From IMG/VR virus record IMGVR_UViG_3300027396_000020, positions 19,817-83,816 of that record: a DNA stretch of 64,000 bases. One strand, written 5' to 3'. Position numbers and translations under genes: made by a program. Under the pieces are notes generated by a model. That model had not been told where the DNA came from, searched no databases, and was given only the letters and a program-made list of their open reading frames with translations. Below are positions 55,201 to 61,592 of this stretch, in pieces (positions within the stretch are counted from its first letter, which is position 1; each line of letters starts with the position of its first letter). The DNA comes from a virus.

Positions 55201-56859
55201 GGAGTTGTTGATTCTCAAAATAGAACATTGGTCCAGTTTGGTATAAAACCAACTCTAGGTGATGTAATATCTATACTTGTTTTAGGTTCTGAAAACGGTA
55301 ATGTATTAGACGGATACGGTGTAGTAAGGATCAATCAACAAGTGTTTAACTATGAAGGAAGTACAAGAACCTTTAGTTTAAATCATTCTGTAACTGAAGA
55401 TCCTAAACTAGTATCTCAGATCGGTGCCAACTTTAATAATGTTCTTAACGCATCGGCCGCGTCATCGATGATAGTCGAAGTTAACGGAAAAGCATTAAAG
55501 GGACCCGATAGTGTTTATTTTGTCTATGATGGAGTAACTAAAGATTTTGTTCTAGGAGAAGATCCTTACACCGGCCCGGGTGCTGTACTAACTAGCAACA
55601 TTTCTGTTTATATTAACGATGAACTTAAGACTTTTATTCAAGATTATGTCTATGATGGTACTTCTAAAACTATTACTATCACAAAATCATTGACTAAAGG
55701 TGATGTTATTAAAATAGAAACAAATTTTATATCTGATTATAAAATAGAAAACAATAGTCTAGTTTTATTAGATACAATATCATTAGTTGACGGTGACACT
55801 ATTGGTGTTACATGGTTCAACGAATATACTTCGATGGATCTAATCTCAGACGAATATACTGGTGGTAAGGTACAATACCGACTCTCTCACAGCCCTATAT
55901 CAGTAAGCTATGTATGGGTTTATAAAAATGGAGATAGATTGTCACAAGATGTTGATTATTATGTAGATCAAGATCGATCATTGATATATCTCAAGAACAA
56001 GACTACTGAAGATGATAATATAAAAATTCTTTTATTTGGGTCTCAGATCTATAGATTACCTAGTGGATATGAAATCTATAAAGACATGTTAAATGTCTAC
56101 CACTTCAAGAGGTATTCACAAGGAATGGATGTTGTACTGGCAAAAGATTTGAACTATTTTGACACCTCACTAGAAGTTACAGATTCTACTGAACTTTCAG
56201 ATCCTATTCCTTCTAGAAATATTCCTGGAATAATAACCATAAACAACGAGCGTATTGAGTATCTATCTAAGGTTGGAAATGTTCTTTCTAAACTCAGAAG
56301 AGGAAGCCTAGGAACATCGATAGCTACATTGCATGCCAAGGGCAGCTATGTCGTTGATGTAGGTATCAAGGAAACAGTTCCTTATAACGAAACGCAAGAT
56401 CGTACAGATTTTACCAGCGATGGGAAATCAGACGATTCTACTATAGGAACAGCTCAAACAATCGGACCGTTAGAGTTTACACCTAGCAAAGGAACTAGAT
56501 CAATATGGTATAAAAATACCATCCCATCAGATTTTGGGCCTTGTGATCAGATAGAAGTATTTGTAGGCGGCCGCAGACTGCGTAAAGATCCCTTACAGGT
56601 ATTTGATGAAACTCTAGGAGCCGAAGGATCCGGAAAATACAAGACTCTTGAAGCAGAGTTTAGTGTTGACGGAACCACCCCTTACATAAGACTAACCGAA
56701 ACAGTTCCAGCAAATACGCTGATAACTGTCATCAGGAAACTAGGTAGAACTTGGTATGATCGAGGCGAAAATACCGTTACTAGAGGCGTTACGCTGCTAG
56801 AAAACACAACTCCGATCGCTAGATTCATAGCAGAAAAGACTACTAAAATACCTGAATAA
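43282..56859 (+). CDS. Giant 4,525-aa baseplate/adhesin protein in the gp7 position
   Basis: One open frame of 13.6 kb following gp6. T4 has gp7 (1,032 residues, wedge initiator) here. The start (MADKIYPQSQLPIRKTKDLL, later HYSWNPPIDWDKFINFREYY) and the WWRGVYNWFYDTDRPHRCPW block at ~1150 look like a baseplate protein. It then carries many added modules: CBM-like domains (W..Y..GDIV.Y...W) near 220, 1460, 1720, 2206 and 2405; six FG-GAP-like propeller blades (e.g. YGSAIAMSYTGDIIAVGAP) at ~2174-2650; two PP.VIIDGDG repeats near 3086 and 3436; and at least five C-terminal ~90-residue beta domains (VYINDELK..DY.YD.....ITKSLTKGD). No signal peptide. It probably combines baseplate structure with host binding; gp7 homology is inferred from position. 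Confidence 0.8.
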   Translation: MADKIYPQSQLPIRKTKDLLPNVFQTPANNKFMAAVVDPLVQPGVLQKTAGYVGRRYGKTYRGSDIYLDTDNTLRSRYQVEPGVIFRENETIQNFYDYLDVKNQIKFFGNEVDRDYLTTSQEHYSWNPPIDWDKFINFREYYWQPSGPPPLQIYGQSAKITSTYKVELGLGSSWVFSPDGVTNNPKITLYRGQTYKFKINAPSEAFVIRTNPDLGSLVYNPNLGYKAGSVVLYNDQLWRAKVDVLPDGSTINVDSQDWELISINDYNSIFDYNDGIKNNKIENGTLTFTVPYDSPDVLFYQSVVNLDRQGQFVIQSIVENTYIDVTKDVLGKSQYKSSNGIEFTNGLVVEFMGKVSPEKYATDTWLVEGVGKAITLTRFSDLIVPVLSTDVPEVLFDNAPFDAEPFDDASAYPGQLDYITISKNSQDSNPWSRYNRWFHRSVLEYAYTQRGQDFPADENLRAKRPIIEFRSNIQLYNHCSIAKTQVDYIDTFTDDIFSKIEGSSGYNVDGEFLFEGARVLVVADTDSLANNKIYTVHFIKFGNNTQITLKEATDSQSVVGQGVLVRRGKSNSGLMYHFTGESWVKSQAKTTVNQSPLFDVYDENYVSFSDPETYPISSFNGNPLVSYKIGNGLTDSQLGFSLSYLNIDNVGDIQFNWDFGSETVNYTIDRQALSKKVAVGYFKDNSTGGYDNGWTLTDLTYIQPLIDSVTIQEATNTIKLTTIDWAQVTTEPVINFYLNGDKLTDNPWTRNKDTFTFQDSFSVNDIISVKIVTDLEPVTGYYEIPVGLERNPLNSPLTTFTYGQAIDHIVSAVEFDTEFQGNIPGKSNLRDLDGYQDNAKRFLTHSGLTPVAIALLCDKTNNIIKSLQYAKRSYTEWKSNFITKALEIEYNESIPDFVDDIINELSRTKNGDSPFSDSDMIGSGAYSTISYTVEDTGIKTFALSAPFSLTTLSRKAVYVYLNDNQLLHGRDYTFNDTFGFVNISLDLNENDLVEIREYVSTAHCFVPPTPTSLGLYKKYTPSKFLDDTYKTPTEVIQGHDGSITVAYGDFRDDLLLEIEYRIYNNIKQEYDHTIFDIDAVLGGYYGNAIFNKDDLDNIVEQEFLKWINNTNIDYTNNTYFTEYETFTYSYTNMTDPTGKQNLPGWWRGVYNWFYDTDRPHRCPWEILGFSQKPIWWEKYYGPAPYTSGNLILWEDIRDGIIREGDRAGTYLRYARPTILSHLPVDVEGKLLSPLESGLANDFVLINNRGPFKLGDISPVEYAWRSSSEFPFAITIALCLLKPFEFIGDSFDRSQVKLNNLGQTVNVNTNLPVTLNDIKVPKTGIQQGAGLVVYLIDYAKSRGVSLDLVENKIKNIDVNLTTRLGGFVDKAQQKYLLDSKNPKSTSTGVYIPAENYDIIFNVSAPISTISYSGVIIEKTLNGWYVTGYDDLHPYFPYYEPLASQGDPLISVGGVSETFSDWTLGTSYANGVIVRNNNTYYRSLITHTDSSADDLNNKTIWKKLPKLPLVGAVEAFKRRNFNFSAVSKMSYGTEINEIQDIVNFLLGYEAYLKSRGFVFENYDPDNQVSQDWTTSCKEFMFWTRHNWAIGSIITLSPASQKVYIKTPVGVADNLLDGFYDYQVLKSDGKPLQPQYINVDRQFQEITVETTNTTEGIYYIRLYYVLKEHVTVFSDKTVFSDIIYDKPTGYRQQRIKSLGFRTTDWYGDYTSPGFLFDNVDIAVWQPFVDYRLGDIVAYQQYYWVSQVNQEGSESFNTNLWTKLDTVPEKQLLSNFDYKIKQFDDYFNVESQGIGETQRELARHTVGYQSREYLQNLAEDPVTQFQLYQGFIREKGTINSVKKVFDKISRSSESALVLDEEWAFRVGRFGGVDQLKEYEIKIEKSEFPLNPQPLLFVNSIPSVSSDRYYRVIGSDFTISPTPYTTNINPLSLEAEPENTAGYVATSQVDFALYNADAILGIDISTVSEGAHFWLTFYSPDWTVWRFSEAANLKVVDAVKSGLTVTVTMNRRHGLTVGDIVGFRSIPNLTGFYKITEVSDMTISVTVTPAAQDPVIDGSTVTNVGLFTEVRFDTYDMVDPEKVALWKEGSTLWVDDNGSGLWEVIRKTKQYSFGEISEYGLTSPLRTGAAVFYDNRSKESIVGIPGSGYAVVYSDINGALTPKQILSPLIEFRTLSIGSFGQAITVSPDGQWLAIGVPLASGVKNTYLGPFSSTKSYALEDVVLYDDILWTPNKFVSPDGSTLTFNTEDWDRATNIEAYGEARGDGFSEQGMIVLYTRTSQGWDYYKTFASPRPAAGELFGSSIKMAKSGTSYSMIVSAPGSLDGIGRVYVYSHNGTGWEIGEILPSELALNNSLVQDRSTMAHGILNSDVEMLKIGDQYGSAIAMSYTGDIIAVGAPFSDGQVFDQYRGVWNSTTEYFEGEVVQYEGLYYKLAPDTSDSTYTNTGTNPTTLPWVSIGDSTMNPSGKVFVYKKESTGYRLVQTIGADNLSEYSDLSKVETINVGDQFGASLDLDWSGTTLVIASPLGDINLQNQGSAYVLRLTNNIFRVKQKLESFEDYPNEYFGQSICISGNTEKIVIGAKNTPYHESVTFFSKDEGTTTFDHGATRFSKDYGFAGAVYVFERKADVYFLAEKLSADLSSNESFGYSVYCTPDNILVGSPDYYSNVLNQKTGHVRLFKKLENVNSWEILSQRSLVVDIEKLKSISLYDDVNNKKIQDLDIIDPAKGKILNEAEQELTFKVPYDPAVYSIGTDLQTVIPSQEWTDHHVGKLWWNTSTAKWMYYEQGDTSYRVGNWSRQVPGSSIDVYEWVKTKLLPSEWAALADTNNGIANGISGQPLYPNDDVYSQRILYNASTGAATETYYYYWVKNKTILPTNVIGRNISASTVASYINNPIGSGTAFVGIAAENTLLLYNFKSIISTDYALLNIEYKKDTSSLNPVHNEYQLIREGSTQGVPSYKLETKWIDSLVGYDSVGNRVPDPGLPAKLRYGIEFRPRQGMFINRLTALRLTVDNLNAFLSTYPLTDSLDFTYLNLVDPAPNSQLNLYDVAVDTDIDLETVSTTRVEPAILQVNIINGQVDTIDIVSKGFGYKVVPPVIIDGDGELAAAEATIDSQGRIISVTVTTKGRKYSYASASIRPFSVLVNKDATANNFWGIYAYNSDKKTFYRTRTQAYDTTRYWSLQDWWLTGYSSVDRIVKEIPNISYLGFVTTYVGDMVRIKEYASGGWAVLLKTSEGSSNPSDDWMLVGREKGTVLLEPSLYDPTVGGIGYDNNKSYDTAFYDLENAKELRNILRAVKDNAYNLGFGDQWSSLFFVAVRYVLTEQKYVDWMFKTSLVTATHNVGAFEQKLNYKNDNLASFQDYINEVKPYRTTVREYISRYNTLETTGLSTSDFDLPPAYNVSEGKITSVTETQETIQRYPWKWWLDNHRYSITEIRLSNPGSEYNSPPTVIIDGDGTGATAKAYISNGSVSGVELLTAGSGYTRASIKLVGGNGNSTDIATAIPVLGDSKTRTFNLSLRFDRVNKESSYSTFTKTDTFVAEGNNAVFKLSYAPSNNKNKINILRNGNVVYKDEYSVKIYKEGIDNYSLLKGSVIFVSAPNKGDNIVITYEKNDELLYAVDRINKYYLTESSSPTASGMLGKELNQLMTGLDFGGVQVQGTTFEVTGGWDALPWFSDSWDSVESSNDIYFRADGSTASYTFDAPPAAGQIYNIYIKRNGDTQFIRIDDPYFNPAQDSSMQTNPHAEIPTFIGDGSTSVIMLTPYLSLNAGDTLVFRQIESDGSVTINDSNILDTKISGGTLAAMSGAYSTASGTAAEEIVLEGGKFISPEQVPAPEENVPGQVLDSLSIKVFNNTRSGATPLNHRTIYSDGITLTYKIGQKIIENSSLLVYINKIKKTETIDYSIDYKDQEITLNSLAPAGNIIEIISLGIGGHNLLDYQEFVADGDTSLFLTDANYTDTTSIFVTVNGIYKETAFVNSTGVVDSQNRTLVQFGIKPTLGDVISILVLGSENGNVLDGYGVVRINQQVFNYEGSTRTFSLNHSVTEDPKLVSQIGANFNNVLNASAASSMIVEVNGKALKGPDSVYFVYDGVTKDFVLGEDPYTGPGAVLTSNISVYINDELKTFIQDYVYDGTSKTITITKSLTKGDVIKIETNFISDYKIENNSLVLLDTISLVDGDTIGVTWFNEYTSMDLISDEYTGGKVQYRLSHSPISVSYVWVYKNGDRLSQDVDYYVDQDRSLIYLKNKTTEDDNIKILLFGSQIYRLPSGYEIYKDMLNVYHFKRYSQGMDVVLAKDLNYFDTSLEVTDSTELSDPIPSRNIPGIITINNERIEYLSKVGNVLSKLRRGSLGTSIATLHAKGSYVVDVGIKETVPYNETQDRTDFTSDGKSDDSTIGTAQTIGPLEFTPSKGTRSIWYKNTIPSDFGPCDQIEVFVGGRRLRKDPLQVFDETLGAEGSGKYKTLEAEFSVDGTTPYIRLTETVPANTLITVIRKLGRTWYDRGENTVTRGVTLLENTTPIARFIAEKTTKIPE

Positions 56860-56862
56860 ATA
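56855..56862 (+). promoter_or_regulatory. Late promoter box overlapping the giant gene's stop
   Basis: AATAAATAC (7 of 8) spans the TAA stop of the giant gene, and the next ATG (56868) starts 5 bases later. The predicted transcription start coincides with the A of that ATG. Confidence 0.5.
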
Positions 56863-56867
56863 CTGAT

Positions 56868-57527
56868 ATGGAACCACAAGAGACTAACATGACCGAAAAC
56901 CAACAGCAAAAAACTGATGCTCAGCCCAACGAAATTGGAGGTTTCCATTTTGAAGGGCATATCAAGATCTATGATCCGCAAAACGGCGAGATATTCGTAG
57001 ATAAGCGTAATGCTATTCATTATGAAAATATGTCTGTAGCGATGGTACAGAGTTTATCAAACCAGGGATTGGGTACTATCTATCAAATGGATTTTGGTAA
57101 CGGCGGAACAACCGTCGATCCTACAGGACTCATAACTTATCTTACTCCGAATACTATCGGTGTAAACTCTAGTTTATACAGCAAAACCTATCAAAAAATA
57201 GTAGATCAGCAAGCAGCAATCAACTCAGATCCTGTTCGTAATAAGATGGAAATACGTCATATTAGTGGAGCCACTTACTCGGATATTGTTGTTAGTTGTT
57301 TATTAGATTACGGCGAACCTACTGATCAGGAAGCATTTGACAACTCTGTGGATTTAAGCGGAAACTTTGTTTTTGACGAACTTGGTCTAAGAAGTTACGA
57401 TCCTAGCGGAACAGGTAAACTTCTTACACACGTGGTATTTCACCCCGTACAAAAATCTTTGAATAGGTTATTACAGATTGATTATACAATACGTATTCAG
57501 AGTCTAACTGGATTCACTGGAGCTTAA
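56868..57527 (+). CDS. Baseplate-associated structural protein (219 aa)
   Basis: A 219-residue protein. After a short hydrophilic arm, GFHFEGHIKIYDPQNGEIF and DKRNAIHYENMSVAMVQSLS lead into a beta-rich body ending FDELGLRSYDPSG, LLTHVVFHPVQKSLNR and LLQIDYTIRI. T4 has gp8 near here, but I see no convincing gp8 motif. ATG 56868 has no Shine-Dalgarno sequence and lies 5 bases after a late box, so a leaderless message is possible. The alternative start ATG 56889 has a weak AAGAG ahead of it. It lies between the giant protein and the fibre cluster. Confidence 0.7.
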   Translation: MEPQETNMTENQQQKTDAQPNEIGGFHFEGHIKIYDPQNGEIFVDKRNAIHYENMSVAMVQSLSNQGLGTIYQMDFGNGGTTVDPTGLITYLTPNTIGVNSSLYSKTYQKIVDQQAAINSDPVRNKMEIRHISGATYSDIVVSCLLDYGEPTDQEAFDNSVDLSGNFVFDELGLRSYDPSGTGKLLTHVVFHPVQKSLNRLLQIDYTIRIQSLTGFTGA

Positions 57528-57530
57528 TAA

Positions 57531-59675
57531 ATGCCATATAATGTAACCAGTACTGATAAAACAAAGATTATCACTGTCTATGACAATACGTCAGACACTT
57601 CTAGCACCAGTCTAACATTTCCTGGTAGAAATGTAACAGGATACGGTCAAACTATAGCAGAAAACTTTCTACATCTACTAGAAAATTTTGCCGCTGGAAC
57701 CGAACCAGTTAACCCTACAGTGGGTCAGGTTTGGTACGATACAGTAAATGCACAGCTCAAACTTTACGATGGTGATTGGAAAGCAGCTTCAGGAATACAA
57801 AAAGGTCCTTCTGAACCAAGTGTAGAAACAGCCAAAGTTGGTGAGTTATGGATTGACACAACCAATCAACAGTTAAGAATCTTCACAGGTGCTAGATGGA
57901 TTCTTGTAGGTCCTGCAGAAAGTTCAGTTGATGGTCTAAGATACGGACCGGCTGTAGAAGCTATATCAGATAGCGACAACGTAACAAGAAATATTTTAGT
58001 TTTCTATATCGCTGATGTACCTATCATCATTGTAAGTAAAGATAGTTTTACACCAAAAGTAAACATTCCAGGGTTTAGTCCGACAGCAATAAATCCCGTA
58101 CCTATACATTCTGGTATCAACATCCATATCCCAGATGCAACAACACAAGATAAATTTCAAGGCGGGTACATTCCTAAACTTTTTGGAACAGCAAAAAATG
58201 CGGACGCACTAAATGTCGGTGGTACAGAAGTTGCCGCCGGTAAGTTTTTAAGATCGGATATTTCTAATACAACAGATTATGGGATCATTATTCGAAGCAA
58301 TGAAGGTTTAACTCTAGGTGTTAACAGTGATTTCCGTATATCTAATGACAATACATCAGCATCGATTTACAACTCTAAATCGGGAAGCTCTTTAGATTTA
58401 CAAACTAACAAAGACGGAATACCAAACACAGTCCTTCGAGTTAAAGGAACGTCTGTAGGTGTTAATGTTTTAGCGCCAGAAGAAGCTCTTGATATTGACG
58501 GTAACCTACAAATAACCGGTTCAGTTATTATTAATAATACCACACAGAGTACTAATCTTTCAAACGGAAGTTTAAGAACACTTGGTGGCATTTCTGTTAC
58601 AAAGAATGTACTGATCGGTACTGATCTAACAGTATCAGGAACATCCCAGTTAGGTGGAGTAGTTCCATCGGCAACAGAAACATTTGACCTGGGCTCGACA
58701 AGCAAGCGTTGGAAAACTGTGAGAGCAAAAACTATCGTTGCTGATGAAATACAAGGTATCTTGAATGGTAACATTAGTGGTAACGCCAACACAGCAACCA
58801 GTTTGAGAACAGCAACAACTTTTAAACTTGAAGGAGACGTCATTAGTCCTTCGATCTCTTTTGATGGGCAAGTGGGGGGTTCTACAAAAATATTTGTTAC
58901 ATCGCTGACATCAAATATTATCAGTAGTAAAGATTTTCCTAATCCTAACTATTCTAACGCTGAGGATTTAGTATTAACCTATAGACCTAGCTTGGCAGGA
59001 CAAGGTGGAGCTAGCGGTCTTCTCAAACAGACTAGAAATACTTTTATCGGAGATCTAGGTGTTCCTATAGGGACTATGTTCCCTTATGCAGGACAACTTC
59101 CACCATACGGATATTTGTTCTGCGATGGATCAGAAGTAGAGCGTGTAAAATATCCAGATCTTTATGACATCATTGGAACGACTTATAATGGATCCACAGC
59201 ACTAGTTGGTGTAGGAACATTTAGACTTCCGGATATGCGAGGACGCTTTGCTCTTGGCAGAGACAATATGGATAATGCTCAGAGTGTTCCAAACTCATTG
59301 GGCGGGTTTACTGATGCAGGCGGCGGCACGGCTGGTCGAGTACCTGACATCAAGGCACAAAGCATCGGCGGCTCTGCTGGTCAGAGTTCAGTTACATTAG
59401 ACCTGTCAAATCTTCCAGATCACGAACATTCTATGTTAGTAAATGGAATACAATATTCTGCAGTCAGAGTGGATACTGCTATTAACTCTCCTGCAACAAC
59501 TGGCCTTGGACCGAACGTACCTGGTGGCGCACAGTATCTTAATACTACAGGAGGCATTAAGAAACCAACAGTTGATTATACATTAAAACAGGCAGTTGGT
59601 ATAATGAATCCATATCTAACCGTGAACTACATTATTAGATCTGGTCCTCCGGCATTTACAACAACTACAACCTAA
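57531..59675 (+). CDS. Tail fibre/collar protein 1 of a four-member family (714 aa)
   Basis: A 714-residue fibre. The N-terminal ~220 residues (RNVTGYGQTIAENFLHLLEN, PTVGQVWYDT, LKLYDG, later SKDSFTPKVNIPGF) are shared with the next three genes and probably attach to the baseplate. The middle is fibre-shaft-like (AKNADALNVGGTEVAAGKFL, FDLGSTSKRWKTVRAK). From ~512 it carries a phage tail-collar domain as in T4 gp12: GTMFPYAGQLPPYGYLFCDG, then TYNGSTALVGVGTFRLPDMR. GGAG lies 8 bases before the ATG. Host receptor binding is expected for the family. Confidence 0.88.
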   Translation: MPYNVTSTDKTKIITVYDNTSDTSSTSLTFPGRNVTGYGQTIAENFLHLLENFAAGTEPVNPTVGQVWYDTVNAQLKLYDGDWKAASGIQKGPSEPSVETAKVGELWIDTTNQQLRIFTGARWILVGPAESSVDGLRYGPAVEAISDSDNVTRNILVFYIADVPIIIVSKDSFTPKVNIPGFSPTAINPVPIHSGINIHIPDATTQDKFQGGYIPKLFGTAKNADALNVGGTEVAAGKFLRSDISNTTDYGIIIRSNEGLTLGVNSDFRISNDNTSASIYNSKSGSSLDLQTNKDGIPNTVLRVKGTSVGVNVLAPEEALDIDGNLQITGSVIINNTTQSTNLSNGSLRTLGGISVTKNVLIGTDLTVSGTSQLGGVVPSATETFDLGSTSKRWKTVRAKTIVADEIQGILNGNISGNANTATSLRTATTFKLEGDVISPSISFDGQVGGSTKIFVTSLTSNIISSKDFPNPNYSNAEDLVLTYRPSLAGQGGASGLLKQTRNTFIGDLGVPIGTMFPYAGQLPPYGYLFCDGSEVERVKYPDLYDIIGTTYNGSTALVGVGTFRLPDMRGRFALGRDNMDNAQSVPNSLGGFTDAGGGTAGRVPDIKAQSIGGSAGQSSVTLDLSNLPDHEHSMLVNGIQYSAVRVDTAINSPATTGLGPNVPGGAQYLNTTGGIKKPTVDYTLKQAVGIMNPYLTVNYIIRSGPPAFTTTTT

Positions 59676-59687
59676 TAGGGCAAGAAC

Positions 59688-61571
59688 ATGGCGTATCAAG
59701 TTAACAGAACAGACGGATCAATAGTAGCTGTAGTTGCAGACGGTCAAATCGATACATTATCGACTGATCTTACTTTGATCGGAAAAAACTACAGCGGCTT
59801 TGGAGAAGCCCTTAATGAAAATTTAATAAAACTTCTAGAACATTTTTCAGGAAGTACAAAACCATCACATCCTATACGAGGACAGATATGGTTTGATACC
59901 GCAGAAGGAAAACTAAAGGTTTATACAGGAACTAGTTTTGTTCCCGTGAGCTCTGCTACTATTTCGAGTACCCAACCTTCGACGTTGGGTGTTGGTGATC
60001 TTTGGTTCAATGATGTAGACAAACAACTATTTTTCTATGACGGTACTAGCACGATATTGTTAGCGCCTGCTTATTCAGTGACTCAAGGTGTAAGTGGTCT
60101 AAAGATTGAAAGTATATTAGATACATTAAATCAAACTAGAGTTATTACATCATTGTATAATAACGGAATTTTACTTGGAATATTTGCTAAAGATTCATTT
60201 ACTCCAAAGAATGCTATCACAGGGTTTTCAGGCAGCATTATTCCTGGTTTCAATGCAGGTACACTAACCGGATTAAAGTTTAATGTAACGGCCACTAATG
60301 CTGAAAACTTAAATGCAGTTCCAGCCGCTAACTATGTTCGAACAGATACTGCGAACTCGATGCAAGGGCAGTTGAAGATTACCACAGACCTTGGTATTAT
60401 TATCGGTAGTGCTGACCAAGCGACATTGCGAGTTACCAATGGTGATGTGATATTAGCTAACTCTGCATCTAATAGAGATTTGTTTATTAATGTACGTAAA
60501 GACATTACAGCCGAAACAGGCATTAGGATATCAGGATCGACAAGGACGATTGACATATATCCTAATCAACCAGAAAGCCAAGTTAATCTTGCAGGTAATC
60601 TAACTATCGCTGGCAATCTAACAGTAAATGGTGACACTACTACAGTCAACGTTTCCACAGTAACGGTTGAAGATAAAAATATTGTATTGGCAAAAACTAC
60701 GGGAGTCTTACCTACTGATGCAAATGCTGATACAGGTGGCATGATAGTACAAGGTGCTACAGCACATGTCTTTGTTTGGTCAGATGGCGGAGCAGCCGCG
60801 GGTTCAAATAGTTCAGAAGCTATTGCTGGAGGATATATTGATGCGTTGCCTGCTTTATACAGTAAAGCATGGAATAGTTCAGAACATATCAATCTCGCAG
60901 CAGGAAAATATTTTGCTATCGACGGAGTTCCAGTTTTAACAGGAAACTCGTTGGGAGCTAATATTACTAGTATTCCTGGGGTTACATCATTTGGTACACA
61001 GTCTGTAGTTAATATTGGCCCAGGTGTTCCACCTGTACCTTATATGAAGTTGGAAGATAATAGGATTTCTACACTTCAAACCGACCAAGATTTAGAGATA
61101 GCACCTAATGGGAATGGAAATATAGCCCTTCAAGGTTATCCAAGAATCACAGGTATGGGAGATCCGGTCAGTGCCCAAGATGCTGCGACTAAAGAATATA
61201 CAGATAATAGATTAGAAACACGTCCGGTAGCATTAAGTATTGATCTTTCAGATGGTAAAGATAACTCTTACATCATCACAAATATTTTGAATAACGTTGC
61301 GCCACCTGCTGATTTTAGAAATGGAGCCGTTGCTAGAGTCTTATGTAATATTCTAAGTCCTCAGTCTACTACATTAGATATAAATCCCTTGCTCAATCAG
61401 AGTACGGCTACATTTAATACTCCGACAGGTACAGCTCCAGCAGTTACAAACGTTGCTATTAACACAGCAATCATTCCGCCTAGCACAATTTCAGTTACAC
61501 GTATCGTTAAGATATTCCAGATTATCGCAAATAACTGGCAGTTTGTAGGCGACACAGTATTACCACCATAA
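59688..61571 (+). CDS. Tail fibre protein 2 of the family (627 aa)
   Basis: A 627-residue paralogue of its neighbours. The N-terminal module is conserved (LTLIGKNYSGFGEALNENLI, LLEHF, GQIWFDTAEGKLKVYTG, FAKDSFTPKNAITGFSG). The shaft contains NLTIAGNLTVNGDTTTVNVS then TVTVEDKNIVLAKTTG and GGMIVQGATAHVFVWSDGG, patterns common in phage tail fibres and also found in the minus-strand gene at 12961. The C-terminus (~500-627) is a beta-rich tip without a collar motif. The ribosome site is weak (AGGGCAAG). It differs from its neighbours mainly at the C-terminus. Confidence 0.85.
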   Translation: MAYQVNRTDGSIVAVVADGQIDTLSTDLTLIGKNYSGFGEALNENLIKLLEHFSGSTKPSHPIRGQIWFDTAEGKLKVYTGTSFVPVSSATISSTQPSTLGVGDLWFNDVDKQLFFYDGTSTILLAPAYSVTQGVSGLKIESILDTLNQTRVITSLYNNGILLGIFAKDSFTPKNAITGFSGSIIPGFNAGTLTGLKFNVTATNAENLNAVPAANYVRTDTANSMQGQLKITTDLGIIIGSADQATLRVTNGDVILANSASNRDLFINVRKDITAETGIRISGSTRTIDIYPNQPESQVNLAGNLTIAGNLTVNGDTTTVNVSTVTVEDKNIVLAKTTGVLPTDANADTGGMIVQGATAHVFVWSDGGAAAGSNSSEAIAGGYIDALPALYSKAWNSSEHINLAAGKYFAIDGVPVLTGNSLGANITSIPGVTSFGTQSVVNIGPGVPPVPYMKLEDNRISTLQTDQDLEIAPNGNGNIALQGYPRITGMGDPVSAQDAATKEYTDNRLETRPVALSIDLSDGKDNSYIITNILNNVAPPADFRNGAVARVLCNILSPQSTTLDINPLLNQSTATFNTPTGTAPAVTNVAINTAIIPPSTISVTRIVKIFQIIANNWQFVGDTVLPP

Positions 61572-61592
61572 TGAGATCGGAGCGCATAGAAC

